Assembly (NCBI RefSeq): GCF_025685685.1
Contig: NZ_JAGSYH010000008.1
Span: 207,005-271,004, forward strand
Length of the DNA: 64,000 nt
From: Acidicapsa dinghuensis
Lineage (GTDB): Bacteria > Acidobacteriota > Terriglobia > Terriglobales > Acidobacteriaceae
Direction of reading: 5' to 3'
Below, one piece after another: positions 53,300 to 63,025 of this stretch. A program made the position numbers and the translations under genes. Numbering within the stretch: the first letter of the stretch is position 1; each line of letters begins with the position of its first letter. A model generated the notes under the pieces. It searched no databases and was not told the DNA's origin. It worked only from the letters and a program-made list of their open reading frames with translations.

Positions 53300-53459
53300 C
53301 GCTGCTGGCCTTGCAGCCAGTAGGTCATTTGCATTTGCCTTTGCCCTTCTTTCTGTCATTCCCGCAGGGAATCTGCTTCTCCCTGAACAGTCATCTCTCC
53401 GAACCGAGACTTGGGACATCTCAGTGGTGAAGGAAACATAAGGCCACCCGTCCAAATTA

Positions 53460-53864
53460 TCAACTCTCGATCACAAAGCCGGGTTTTGTCGGATCTTCTA
53501 GATGAAAGCGCTTCGCATCCATTGTTATGAGAACGTCCGTAGATTGGGAGAGCTCATTGACAGAACCGGCTGACACTCTAAATCGGTAGAAGCCATCCGG
53601 CAGGAGTTCTGCTTCTAAATAGTCGATATAGTCATTCGGAATTGGCCCTGTGGGCTCAAACAGAATGGATCTGACCTCAGAGAACACCAACAAGCCGTCT
53701 ACAATGTTTTCATCGTTGTAGTAATTCCACTTTCCAGACGGATCTCTCACTCTCGATATCTCGTCGATCTGGATCACGATGCGGCTCTCCGAGCCATCTA
53801 TCGTCAGAGACTTGAACGCGCGATCTCCTAAGTAAATTGTTTTTGCAAGCTCACTTGGTAGCAT
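53460..53864 (-). CDS. Hypothetical protein, possible DUF6258-like
   Basis: A protein of 134 residues from the ATG at 53864, chosen because AGGAGG lies about 12 bases upstream; the frame stays open to 54041 but the extension looks non-coding. Readable blocks: LAKTIYLGDRAFKSLTIDGS, IQIDEISRVRDPSGKWNYYN, GLLVFSEVRSILFEPTGPIP and FRVSAGSVNE. A beta-rich cytosolic protein resembling small uncharacterised families often found near toxin or immunity genes. Function unknown. Confidence 0.65.
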   Translation of the reverse strand: MLPSELAKTIYLGDRAFKSLTIDGSESRIVIQIDEISRVRDPSGKWNYYNDENIVDGLLVFSEVRSILFEPTGPIPNDYIDYLEAELLPDGFYRFRVSAGSVNELSQSTDVLITMDAKRFHLEDPTKPGFVIES

Positions 53865-54179
53865 TGCGTCCTTTCCTCCTAGCTGATTGGCAAATGTGCA
53901 TCGTCTGATTTGCGATTCACTATTGCTCCGCTTATGCCAATTGATAGCCTCCTTCATACTAAGGCCCGTTCCTTGCAAGCACCCGTGAGGAGTAGAGTCC
54001 GCTATTTGGCCCTGCAGAGAGAGTATAGGTATCGACTCCACCTTTCCCCGCTGGTACAGTGCGTTGCTTAGAAAAAGAACTCACCTTCGAGGTTTCATTG
54101 CAAACGCCTATGACCACGCACTTCACATCCAACACTCGCACTCGCTCCTCCCGTACCATAGCCACAGGACCCTTCATCC

Positions 54180-55259
54180 ATGCGCCTTCTTCCCTGTTGC
54201 CTCTTCACTCTCAGCGTCTCCTTCGCTGGCCTTGGCCAGGCCGTCGCCATCGCCCAGTCCGCCCCCAAACCCATCCCAGTCAAAGTAGTCGTCGTCGCCA
54301 TGTTCGAAGCAGGCAATGACACCGGCGATCGCCCCGGCGAGCTGCAGTACTGGGCCGAGCGCGATCACCTCGACACCATCTATCCACTGCCCTCGGCCTA
54401 TCACGACGTCCGCATGAACGCCGACGGCGAGCTAGCTATCGTCACCGGCCAGGGCACGGCGCACGCCGCGAGCACCATCATGGCCCTTGGCCTTGATCCC
54501 CGTTTTGATCTCACTCACGCATACTGGCTCATCGCAGGCATCGCTGGAGGCAACCCGCAGGTCATCTCTCTCGGCTCAGCAGTCTGGGCCAATTGGATCG
54601 TCGACAGCGACCTCGGCTATGAGATCGACGCCCGCGAAATCCCCTCCGACTGGCCCACCGGCGTTCTGCCGCTGCGCAAAAATTCCCCATTCGAAGCGCC
54701 CGCTGAACCACTCGCAGGTCAGGTCTTTCAAACCAACCGCACCCTCATGGACTGGGCCTTCCATCTGACCCAGCACGTCGAGTTGCCCGACGACGATCAC
54801 CTCAAAGAGCTGCGCTCTCACTTCGACTCGCCTGCCGCAAAACAGCCTCCGCATGTGATCGAGGGCGATGAAGTCTCCGGCTCGCGCTACTGGCACGGCA
54901 AGCTCATGAACGACTGGGCGCAGCAGTGGATGACCTACTTCAGCAACAGCCAGGGCCACTTTGCCACCACCGCCATGGAAGACACCGGAACACTGTTGAC
55001 GCTACAGAATCTCGCTCGCTCAGGCAAAGTGGACTGGAACCGCATCCTCGTCCTGCGCACCGTCAGCAACTTTGACCAGCAACCCAACGGGCTCGACGCA
55101 TCTTCGAGCCTCTCGCATCAGCGCATCGGCCAGTACGGTGCCTACCTGCCTTCGCTGGAAGCTGCCTATCGCGTCGGCCACGCCGTCGTCGCCGAGCTCA
55201 TGGCACACTGGCCGCAATACGAAAAATCAGTCCCCGCAGCATCGTCGAGCATCCACTAG
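54180..55259 (+). CDS. Purine nucleoside permease (NUP) family protein
   Basis: A protein of 359 residues with a signal peptide ending near AIAQ. The family text is continuous: VVVVAMFEAGNDTGDRPGEL, IVTGQGTAHAASTIMALGLD, YWLIAGIAGGNPQVISLGSA, GDEVSGSRYWHGKLMNDWAQ and MEDTGTLLTLQNLARSGKVD. Although named permeases from fungal NUP, these are soluble proteins related to the nucleoside phosphorylase fold, here exported. Probably a secreted nucleoside-binding or cleaving protein. Confidence 0.9.
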   Translation: MRLLPCCLFTLSVSFAGLGQAVAIAQSAPKPIPVKVVVVAMFEAGNDTGDRPGELQYWAERDHLDTIYPLPSAYHDVRMNADGELAIVTGQGTAHAASTIMALGLDPRFDLTHAYWLIAGIAGGNPQVISLGSAVWANWIVDSDLGYEIDAREIPSDWPTGVLPLRKNSPFEAPAEPLAGQVFQTNRTLMDWAFHLTQHVELPDDDHLKELRSHFDSPAAKQPPHVIEGDEVSGSRYWHGKLMNDWAQQWMTYFSNSQGHFATTAMEDTGTLLTLQNLARSGKVDWNRILVLRTVSNFDQQPNGLDASSSLSHQRIGQYGAYLPSLEAAYRVGHAVVAELMAHWPQYEKSVPAASSSIH

Positions 55260-55300
55260 CTGCAAAGTTCGTCCAACTACGAAGCTCATCGAGGCCGCAC

Positions 55301-55846
55301 ATGGAACCAACGCTCGAGTCCTGCCTGCCGCTGTTGTCGCAAACACCCGCAACCCTCACTGCACTGCTGCAAGGCCTGACGCCCGCGCAGCTCGACCGCA
55401 ACGAAGGCGGCGACTCATGGAATGCCCGCGAGGTCGTAGCGCATCTCATCCACACCGATCAGACCAACTGGATGCCGCGCATCCGCCACATCATCGAGTT
55501 CGGCGAATCGCAACCGTTTCCGCCCTTCAGCCGCACCGGCCAGCGTGAGCTTGATCTATCGTGTCCTATCGCCGATCTGTTGAAGCAATTCACCGAGACG
55601 CGCCACGTCAATCTCGACGCGCTTCTTGCTTTGCAACTCAAAGCATCCGACTTCGCCTTACGCGGCCATCATCCTGTCCTCGGCATCGTCACCATCTCTC
55701 AGCTTCTCTCCGCCTGGACGACCCACGATCTCACTCATCTTCACCAGCTCATCCGCCTGCTAGCCGACCCATTTCGCGAGGCTGTAGGCCCATTCCATCG
55801 CTTTCTTGGCGTTCTGCAGTGCCAGGGTCACAGCTCTCCCGCCTGA
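55301..55846 (+). CDS. DinB-like family protein
   Basis: A protein of 181 residues, four-helix bundle. Motifs: GDSWNAREVVAHLIHTDQTN (first metal-type His), LRGHHPVLGIVTISQLLSAW and THDLTHLHQLIRLLADPF (His pair). DinB/YfiT proteins bind a divalent metal through three His and include thiol transferases; specific activity cannot be given. It starts 42 bases after the NUP gene on the same strand. Confidence 0.88.
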   Translation: MEPTLESCLPLLSQTPATLTALLQGLTPAQLDRNEGGDSWNAREVVAHLIHTDQTNWMPRIRHIIEFGESQPFPPFSRTGQRELDLSCPIADLLKQFTETRHVNLDALLALQLKASDFALRGHHPVLGIVTISQLLSAWTTHDLTHLHQLIRLLADPFREAVGPFHRFLGVLQCQGHSSPA

Positions 55847-56023
55847 TCCATCAGCTTCCAATTCCCTCACTTCGTCAAAAACTTTTTTTGAAATCGTTAA
55901 AAGCAAATCGACTGAATTCGACGATAGCTGAGAACAAACGAGATAGAGCCTGCATCCAAATCGGGAATGTGCGCCTCGTTTCGAAGTAGCTTAACCTCCC
56001 CCTCCCGGCGCAATTCTGAAGCG

Positions 56024-57115
56024 ATGCCGGATTTCGTTACGGCATCGACTCCTCGCAATGGGCTGCGCTTTGCCAGCGACACGCAGCCGGGCATCCGCCG
56101 TTATCGCCGCGGTAAAGGCTATCTCTACACCATGCCGGCCAGCGCTAGTCCAACGGGCCGCCAAACCATCATTCATGACGAAGCCACGCTCGCGCGCATC
56201 AAAGCGCTTGCCATTCCCGATTCATGGCGTCAGGTCTGGATATCACCCACCCCTGAAGGCCATCTGCAAGCCGCGGGCCGCGACAGCCGCGGCCGCCGAC
56301 AAAGCCGCTATCACGCGCATTGGCGCACCTTCTGCAACGAAACACGCTTCGGGCAAATGCTCCGCTTCAGCGAGATTCTGCCTGCCATCCGCGCTCGCGT
56401 CGAGCAGGACCTTGAGCTGCCCGACATGCCCCGCGAACGCGTCCTGGCTATCCTCGCTCGCCTCATGGACAGCGCGGCCTCAAGCGGCAATGACAACGGC
56501 AACGACCATAAAGTCATCGGGAAAATCGATATAGCAAAACGTATAAAATCGAACACCGGCAATATCACCTGGTTTCAGATCAACGGCAAAGGCAAGAAAC
56601 ACAAGATCGATCTCGGCGACCCTCACCTTAATCGCCTCGTCTGCGAATACACAGACCTGCCGGGCTTCGAGCTCTTTCAATACACCGGCAGCAATGGCAC
56701 ACGGGCCCGCGTTGATTGCTCAGACCTCAATGACTACGTGCGCTCCAGCACCGGCGGTGAGTTCTCTGCACGCGACTTTCGCACCTGGTGCGCTTCGCTC
56801 ATGGCTTTCGAATTTCTCAGCCAGCTGCAGCTGCCCGCGGCCAAAGAGGACGCCAGAAAAAACGTCACCGAAGCAGTCCGCCGCGTCTCGCGCCGCCTCT
56901 CGCATACGCCAGCAATGTGCCGCAAATGCCTCATCCATCCTGCCGTCATCGAGAGCTATCTCGGAGGCGCCATCGGCCACTGGCTTGACTCCGCGAACGG
57001 CGCGAATAACGGCAATCATCGCCATGCTGATTTTCTTAAGCTTGCCTTTCACGAGCGCTGCCTCTATTGCCTGCTTGAGGACTGGGTCAAGCGCTCGCGT
57101 GCAACCGCCTCTTGA
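56024..57115 (+). CDS. Topoisomerase IB homologue lacking catalytic residues
   Basis: A protein of 363 residues from the ATG at 56024; the ribosome site is weak. The N-terminal domain is normal (RIKALAIPDSWRQVWISPTP, GHLQAAGRDSRGRRQSRYHA). In the catalytic domain, ARDFRTWCAS keeps the third catalytic Arg (Arg253) and LSHTPAMCRKCLIHPAVIES keeps His294, but the nucleophile position, 9 residues after that His, is Leu303 instead of Tyr. The usual T-L-x-R-x-G-N segment is SAASSGN, with Ser153 at the first catalytic Arg. So strand cleavage is not expected; DNA binding may remain. No frameshift or internal stop. Confidence 0.85.
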   Translation: MPDFVTASTPRNGLRFASDTQPGIRRYRRGKGYLYTMPASASPTGRQTIIHDEATLARIKALAIPDSWRQVWISPTPEGHLQAAGRDSRGRRQSRYHAHWRTFCNETRFGQMLRFSEILPAIRARVEQDLELPDMPRERVLAILARLMDSAASSGNDNGNDHKVIGKIDIAKRIKSNTGNITWFQINGKGKKHKIDLGDPHLNRLVCEYTDLPGFELFQYTGSNGTRARVDCSDLNDYVRSSTGGEFSARDFRTWCASLMAFEFLSQLQLPAAKEDARKNVTEAVRRVSRRLSHTPAMCRKCLIHPAVIESYLGGAIGHWLDSANGANNGNHRHADFLKLAFHERCLYCLLEDWVKRSRATAS

Positions 57116-57342
57116 CGCCAGGCCGCACTCAGCGGTAGCTTCGTCTTACACGGGAAAGGAGGATGATCCGATATATGAATTTTGACAGTAGTAAGCAAAT
57201 CCAACGTGAGGTGACTGAGGCCTAGGGCGTCGCGCCCCAGCCCCAGCGTAAGACCCATTGGCGGCGTGCCAACGGGCCACTGGCTTTCGCGGTAGTGCGC
57301 GATGGCCCCAGTCAACATCGGCCAATCCCAACAGATCACCCG

Positions 57343-57374
57343 GAAGAGCCTGAGCACATTGTGTTCAGGCTCTT
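57343..57374 (+). terminator. Intrinsic terminator
   Basis: AAGAGCCTGA (57343-57352) pairs with TCAGGCTCTT (57364-57373), extended inside by CACA/TGTG, and is followed by TTTCT. It lies 228 bases after the topoisomerase-like stop. The intervening 57116-57342 has no gene I can support but may be the 3' part of that transcript or a short RNA. Confidence 0.6.
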
Positions 57375-57448
57375 TCTGCGTCTGCGCGATGCATCCAGGG
57401 GCTAAACGCAACAGGCCGTATCTTGGAATCAGGTTGTACACTTCGGCA

Positions 57449-57763
57449 ATGGTCTTTACCAAGCGCCTTCGCGATCGTGTCCGCAGCGGCGAAGTCACCT
57501 GCACCATCCGCTTCTGGCTCAGTCCGCGTGTCACCGCCGGCAAGCGCTATCCGATGGAAGAAGGCCATATCGAAGTCGATAGCATCGAACAGATCGGCCT
57601 GCCTGACATCACTCCAGAGCTAGCTCGCCGATCCGGCTTTCTCGGCGTTCTTGACCTGCTCAAGGTGGCCAAGCATGGCAAGGGTGAGAATATCTATCTG
57701 ATCCATTTCCACTACATTCCGCCGAAGCGTCTGGCAAAAAATTCCAGAAACACCGGCGCGTAA
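57449..57763 (+). CDS. Small ASCH-like domain protein
   Basis: A protein of 104 residues from the ATG at 57449; the longer frame crosses the terminator hairpin and is not credible. The run MVFTKRLRDRVRSGEVTCTI, RFWLSPRVTAGKRYPMEEGH and ENIYLIHFHYIPP has the PUA/ASCH look: a G-x-K-R-Y turn and a basic first helix facing RNA. Cytosolic. Function likely RNA-related but undetermined. Confidence 0.75.
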   Translation: MVFTKRLRDRVRSGEVTCTIRFWLSPRVTAGKRYPMEEGHIEVDSIEQIGLPDITPELARRSGFLGVLDLLKVAKHGKGENIYLIHFHYIPPKRLAKNSRNTGA

Positions 57764-58022
57764 TCACTACCGGAAATATCCCTCAACGCAATCGCGTTCC
57801 GCGCGAAAAACTCCTCCCCCACCTGCCGAAATCCTCTGCTATCTTGAATCATTCCAAAAATTCCGCCGGTTAATCCGCGAAGTCCAGCCCTGTCGAGAGT
57901 TCCGGAAACGAACGATCCGCGCGAAATCGAAATCGCTGTGCGCTTCACCTCTCAGGCCAACTCCCGTGCGCGGTCCTGAGAGCGTCGTTTCAAGAAATCT
58001 AAAAACTATTCGGAGAGCCCAC

Positions 58023-61000
58023 ATGATCAACGAACGCGCCGTTCGCTTTTCCCGCATTACCGTTCGCTGTATTCGCGTTGTAAGCAGTGTCATTTCCGGT
58101 AGTACATGCCTCGCCGCGTTGCTCGCACTGAGCGCATACGCAGCGCCAGTCGCAGCCGAGAGCACCGCTCACGCAAGCAAAGCCGCACCAGCCACGCAGA
58201 AAAACGACGAAGAATACACCAAACGCATCCACGAATACTTGCAGGACCCGCGCATCACCACCGAGCTCGTCGATCACCTGCCCGCGTCCGACACTGTGCC
58301 CACGCCGCTCAAGTTCTTCGGCAAAATGCCCGGCCAGCCCGGCGAGCTCTACTACAACGAAGAGATCAACAGCTACTACGAGAAGCTCGCGCAGGTATCG
58401 CCGCGGGCAAAGTTCTGGAAGATCGGCAAGTCCGAAGAGGGCCGCGACGAGGTGCTTCTCGCCATCGCCGACGAAGCCACGATCAAGAACCTCGATAAGT
58501 ACAAAGATCAGCTCGCCGCATTAACCGATCCACGCAAGACCACGGAAGAACAGGCGCGCCAAATCATCAAGACCGGTAAGCCGATCTACTACCTCACCAG
58601 CGGCATCCACTCACCTGAGACAGGTGGCCCGCAGATGCTGGTTGAGCTGGCCTATCGCCTCATTGTCGAAGAGACTCCATTCATTCAGGAGATCCGCAAC
58701 AACTCCATCATCCTGATCACGCCGGTTATCGAGACGGACGGCCGCGACAAGGAAGTTGATACTTACTACTACGGCAAAAAGACCGGCAAGCCCAAGCCTC
58801 CGCTGATGTACTGGGGCAAGTACGTCGCGCATGACAACAACCGCGACGGCATGGGCCAGTACCTCAAGCTCACGCAGAACATTACTAAGACCGTGCTCGA
58901 CTGGCACCCGACCATCCTGCACGATCTGCACGAAGCGCAGAGCTATCTCTATGCCTCCACCGGCACTGGTCCGTATAACGATTCACTCGACCCAATCGCC
59001 ATCAGCGAGTGGTGGTCGCTCGCACAGACCGAAGTGATGGAGATGGCCAAGCGCAACGTCCCCGGCGTCTTCACCTATGGCTTCTATGACGGATGGGTGC
59101 CCAACTATCTCTTCTGGATCGCAATCACTCATAACTCCTTCGGACGGTTCTATGAAGTGCAATCCTACGGCCCAGACAACAACCCCAATCTGCAATTGCC
59201 TGCAACCACGACCAGCCGCGAGTGGTATCGCCCTAATCCGCCGCTGCCCTCCATCAAGTGGGGACCGCGCAACAACACCAACATTCAGGAATCGGCGCTC
59301 CTCATCGCTCTGCATCAGGTCGCCAAAGACAAAGAGCTCTATCTCGAAAACTACTGGCTCAAGAACAAGCGCTCTGTAGACAAGGGCAAGAACGGCCCTA
59401 CCTACGGCTGGGTCATTCCCGCCACACAACGCCGCAAGGTTGAAGCCGCCGATCTCGTCAACGATCTGCGCCATCAGGGCGTCGAAGTCGATCGCGCCAG
59501 CAGCGCAGGCCAGTTCGGCAAAATCAACGTCGCTGCAGGCGACTACATCATCCGCGCCGACCAGCCCTACCGCACGCTGGTCGACATGTACTTCTCGCTG
59601 CAGAACTACCCTGCAGCCAATCCCCTGCCCTATGACGACACCGGCTGGACCATGCCACTCATGCGCGATGTCGATGTAAAGACCGTCACCGACAAGAGCC
59701 TGCTCACCCAGCCCATGACGCTGCTCACTGCCGACACCGCCGTCGATGGCAGCATCCAGGGCAGCGGCAACATCCTCGTCGTCGACCACACTACCGACAA
59801 CACCCTCGTCACCTTCCGCTTCAAAAACGCCGACACGAAGATGCTCGCCGCTGAAGACGACTTCGACCTCGAAGGTCATCACTTCCGCGCCGGCGCCTTC
59901 ATCATCCCTGACGCGGACGCAGCAAAGCTAGGCCCATCCATTAAGGAATACGGCCTCTCGGCATGGGCCACATCTTCTATGCCCTCAGTCAAAACCCATG
60001 ACCTCAACGTGCCTCGCATCGGCTTCGTGCACTCATGGCAGCGCACGCAGGATGAAGGCTGGGTGCGTGCCGCGCTCGATCACTACGGCATCCCCTACAC
60101 CTACTTCGCCGACCAGAAACTGCGCGAAGGCAATCTACGCAGCAAGTACGATGTGATTCTCTACCCAAGCGTCGGAGGCAGCTCCATCTCGCAGGTCAAC
60201 GGCATTCCAAAGACCGGCAAAGACCCTATCCCATACAAGAAAACGGAGCTGACCCCCAACCTGGGCGCACTCGACTCCAGCGACGATATCCGCGGCGGTA
60301 TGGGCATCGACGGCCTCACGGAGCTCGCCAAGTTCGTCGAGCAGGGCGGCACGCTCATCACCGAGGGCTCAACCACCACCATCCTGCCCGACTTCGGCAT
60401 CCTCAGCGGCATCTCTATCGAGCACCCGCGCAACATGTACGCCAAAGGCTCCATCATGCGCGGCATCATCACCGACACCAAAAGCCCTATCGTCTACGGA
60501 TACGACGGCACGCAGCTTCCCATCTACTTCGGCGGCGATCCAGTCCTTGAGGTCGCCTCAGCGCGCGGCGTAGGCACCGGCGGCATCCGTGGCGGTGCTC
60601 CCACAGCACCCGGCGTCGGAGCCGATATCACTCCCAACGCCGTTCCTGAGCATCTCTCACCCTACACACCGGAAGACGCCGAAGCAGCCAACGCAGACAA
60701 GCACGAACAGATCAGCGAAGAAGCAGCCACGCGCCAGATGATGCGCCAGTTTGGCATGTCTACTGAGAGCAACGAAAAACCGCGCGTGGTTATGACCTTC
60801 CCCAAGAACGCCAACGACATCCTGCTCTCCGGAGAACTGGCCGGCGGCGAAGCACTGACAGGACGCGCCCTCGCCGTCGATGTGCCGCTTGGCCAGGGAC
60901 ATGTCGTCATGTTTGCTCTGCGCCCCTTCTGGCGCTGGCAGACACAGGGCACATTCTTCCTTGGCTTCAACACCATCCTCAACTGGGATGACCTGAACGC

Positions 61001-61049
61001 AGGCGCACCCAAGCCCAAGAAAGAGCACGAAGAGCAACCCGGGTCATAA
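58023..61049 (+). CDS. Large secreted M14 family zinc carboxypeptidase-like protein
   Basis: A protein of 1008 residues from the ATG at 58023 (signal peptide ending AAPVAA). The M14 domain covers about residues 80-400: YYLTSGIHSPETGGPQMLVE gives the first His and Glu ligands, TILHDLHEAQSYLY the following His, and RFYEVQSYG the likely catalytic Glu. A second half (about 580-1000) has a class I glutamine-amidotransferase-like look (FVHSWQRTQDEGWVRAALDH, FVEQGGTLITEG, VVMFALRPFWRWQTQG). This two-domain plan is common in secreted peptidases of Acidobacteriota and Bacteroidota. Presumed peptide scavenging. Confidence 0.9.
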   Translation: MINERAVRFSRITVRCIRVVSSVISGSTCLAALLALSAYAAPVAAESTAHASKAAPATQKNDEEYTKRIHEYLQDPRITTELVDHLPASDTVPTPLKFFGKMPGQPGELYYNEEINSYYEKLAQVSPRAKFWKIGKSEEGRDEVLLAIADEATIKNLDKYKDQLAALTDPRKTTEEQARQIIKTGKPIYYLTSGIHSPETGGPQMLVELAYRLIVEETPFIQEIRNNSIILITPVIETDGRDKEVDTYYYGKKTGKPKPPLMYWGKYVAHDNNRDGMGQYLKLTQNITKTVLDWHPTILHDLHEAQSYLYASTGTGPYNDSLDPIAISEWWSLAQTEVMEMAKRNVPGVFTYGFYDGWVPNYLFWIAITHNSFGRFYEVQSYGPDNNPNLQLPATTTSREWYRPNPPLPSIKWGPRNNTNIQESALLIALHQVAKDKELYLENYWLKNKRSVDKGKNGPTYGWVIPATQRRKVEAADLVNDLRHQGVEVDRASSAGQFGKINVAAGDYIIRADQPYRTLVDMYFSLQNYPAANPLPYDDTGWTMPLMRDVDVKTVTDKSLLTQPMTLLTADTAVDGSIQGSGNILVVDHTTDNTLVTFRFKNADTKMLAAEDDFDLEGHHFRAGAFIIPDADAAKLGPSIKEYGLSAWATSSMPSVKTHDLNVPRIGFVHSWQRTQDEGWVRAALDHYGIPYTYFADQKLREGNLRSKYDVILYPSVGGSSISQVNGIPKTGKDPIPYKKTELTPNLGALDSSDDIRGGMGIDGLTELAKFVEQGGTLITEGSTTTILPDFGILSGISIEHPRNMYAKGSIMRGIITDTKSPIVYGYDGTQLPIYFGGDPVLEVASARGVGTGGIRGGAPTAPGVGADITPNAVPEHLSPYTPEDAEAANADKHEQISEEAATRQMMRQFGMSTESNEKPRVVMTFPKNANDILLSGELAGGEALTGRALAVDVPLGQGHVVMFALRPFWRWQTQGTFFLGFNTILNWDDLNAGAPKPKKEHEEQPGS

Positions 61050-61059
61050 GCAAGCGGAG

Positions 61060-61098
61060 AGATGCGGGCTCGGTAAGAAAGGCTGTGGGCCCGCATCT
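61060..61098. terminator. Hairpin between convergent genes
   Basis: AGATGCGGGC (61060-61069) and GCCCGCATCT (61089-61098) form a perfect 10-bp stem with a 19-base loop, 11 bases after the M14 stop. There is no T-run, so it may be a processing or rho-dependent end rather than a classical terminator. Confidence 0.45.
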
Positions 61099-61198
61099 CC
61101 ACCAGCATCAACAGCGATTGCATCAACCATCATCCGATGAACAATCATCGAGTCGACTGCGATAGTGAGATGTGACTCAGCCGCCTCGGTAAACAACG

Positions 61199-62434
61199 TT
61201 ACCGGTCACTTCTCCATATAGCACGAATCGCGTCCTCATCATCGAGGCCATCGGGAACGGCTGCGCTTGGCCGATTGGCGAAGTACCACCGGCGGTGATC
61301 GAGCGGTGAAGTTTCGGTCCGGCTGCCCGGCATCTCAAGATAACCGTCCGGGTCCGTCTTCTTCACCCAGCCCCAGGCGTAGCGAAGCCATTGGGTGCGG
61401 TACTGCTTGCTTTGGTTGGCAAACCAGCTGATCTCGTCGTAACCCCAGACCCAGTCTGCGCCTTGCCCTGCTTCTCCCGGATGCCGGCTTGCTCCGTAAT
61501 TGTCGAGTTCCACGAGATACGGCAGATGCGCACAGTCCCAGCCGCTATACGTTCGGCCGCCCTTGCTGCGCAGGAAGATGCTGTCGAGGTATCCGACTTG
61601 CAGAATCGCCTGTTGCGGGTGGTCCGGAACTTCTTTAATGCGCAGTGGAAATGCGTGAAAATCGAGAAGCAACTGCCCGTCGCGTACCAGGCCGCCGCTG
61701 GGAACGTGGGCGTTGCAGAGGACCATTCCGCGCCGCGCGTGCTGCTTTGCATAGGCGCGAACCAGGGCAAAGAGATGGGCGTAGTGGTCCAGATGGGGAT
61801 CGTTGTTGTTCATGATCTCCACCTGGCCCCAGTGAATAGCTTCGAAGCCGAGGTCGATATAAGAGGCTGCCAGGAAGTAGAACCAGAGTTGTGTTTCGGT
61901 TTGACTGACGTCCGGAACCCCGCCGTTCTTTCCCCATGACCGTTTTCGCTGATCGGGTGGATAGAGGATCGAGTCGTAGCGGAAGTTGCGTTGCTCGACG
62001 GGTAAGCCCAGCGCGGTGAAAGCCCACGCGGGGACCGGCACTTGCTCGACTTCAGTGGTTACGATCTCGAAGATGCATGCTTCTAGAACTCTGTCTTTAT
62101 CGGCTGCAAGCACTTGCGGCATCTGCTGTTTGGCTCGCGCGAAATTGTCGAGAAGCTTGCCTTCGCCACCCCAGAGACAGATGCTGCGCGCGATGTATTT
62201 TGCGCCGATGTTGTCGAGCATGCGGATGTTGTCGTTGAGGTCACCGCGGCCGTTCAGCAAACCCTCCATGCAAATGGAGCGGGAGAGATAGTTGCCCAGT
62301 ACTTCGCGCGAGATGGTTTGATTGAAGCTGTAATTGCGGTGGCGCGCGCGAAGCGGACGTCCAAACAAAGTTTCATCCGCGATTGAAGCCGTGGTTACGG
62401 CAAGAGAAGCCTTAAGGAAACTGCGTCTGAGCAT
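61199..62434 (-). CDS. Tat-exported protein with barrel-like domain, unknown
   Basis: A protein of 411 residues from the ATG at 62434 with GGAG 4 bases before it. The start MLRRSFLKASLAVTTASIA is a twin-arginine signal, so it should use the TatBC encoded at 19.6-21 kb. The mature part has alternating strands and helices with many aromatic/acidic positions (YIDLGFEAIHWGQVEIMNNN, RGMVLCNAHVPSGGLV, WVWGYDEISWF), suggestive of a TIM-barrel sugar-active protein. No family is claimed. It is convergent with the M14 gene. Confidence 0.78.
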   Translation of the reverse strand: MLRRSFLKASLAVTTASIADETLFGRPLRARHRNYSFNQTISREVLGNYLSRSICMEGLLNGRGDLNDNIRMLDNIGAKYIARSICLWGGEGKLLDNFARAKQQMPQVLAADKDRVLEACIFEIVTTEVEQVPVPAWAFTALGLPVEQRNFRYDSILYPPDQRKRSWGKNGGVPDVSQTETQLWFYFLAASYIDLGFEAIHWGQVEIMNNNDPHLDHYAHLFALVRAYAKQHARRGMVLCNAHVPSGGLVRDGQLLLDFHAFPLRIKEVPDHPQQAILQVGYLDSIFLRSKGGRTYSGWDCAHLPYLVELDNYGASRHPGEAGQGADWVWGYDEISWFANQSKQYRTQWLRYAWGWVKKTDPDGYLEMPGSRTETSPLDHRRWYFANRPSAAVPDGLDDEDAIRAIWRSDR

Positions 62435-62509
62435 TGATCTCCGAAGCAAAACAATCGCTGGTCGATCTAAGGAACTACTTTAGAGAATAATCTGCGCGGC
62501 TCGCCGGGA

Positions 62510-62776
62510 CTATTTTGCTCTGGGCCGGGATGAGATGCGCCTCGGGCGCACCTTGGTATCGCTGGTCCGTTTCGCTAGCGGTGTACTTTGCTGATTGGCG
62601 TAACGGTCGTGGCTGTCTTTGACTTCGGTTCGTTTGCCGAAGAGAGCATCGGCTTCATCGAATAGCAGAATTTCGCTTTGTCGATCTACGTTGCCGGACG
62701 CAGCTTGCGGCGATGGAACAATCTCGGGAGTCACTGCCTCTGCTTCGTTTGCATGCGGGTCTTGTGGAGCAGGCAT
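62510..62776 (-). pseudogene. Fragment of an AAA+ ATPase (Walker B region)
   Basis: An 88-codon frame. Its centre reads EILLFDEADALFGKRTEVKD then SHDRYANQ, which is the Walker B and following segment of a CDC48/FtsH-like AAA+ ATPase. The Walker A lies nowhere upstream, and only 33 unrelated residues precede. After YANQ the frame enters basic, unrelated text, and its last 13 codons lie in a family D repeat fragment (62510-62550). Best read as a gene relic. The 62777-63025 gap downstream of rubredoxin holds nothing clear. Confidence 0.65.
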
Positions 62777-63025
62777 TTTTGCCCCCTACTGAGCGGAAAT
62801 TGATGCGCTTAAGTATGTCATGAAACGAATCCAGCGGGAGGGGCTTTTGAAAATACAAGAGATATATGCAGGGAGGGGGAGGGGGTAATTGATTTTCATA
62901 GCAACACGCGCGGTTGCTGTTGTTTTTGGGTAACGGTTCCTGACCGCGGCGATTTTTCCGCCCGATGGTGGAATTGGGCTCAGCTCTATTGTGCCTGAAG
63001 TGGATGTAATTATCGGCAACAGCTT

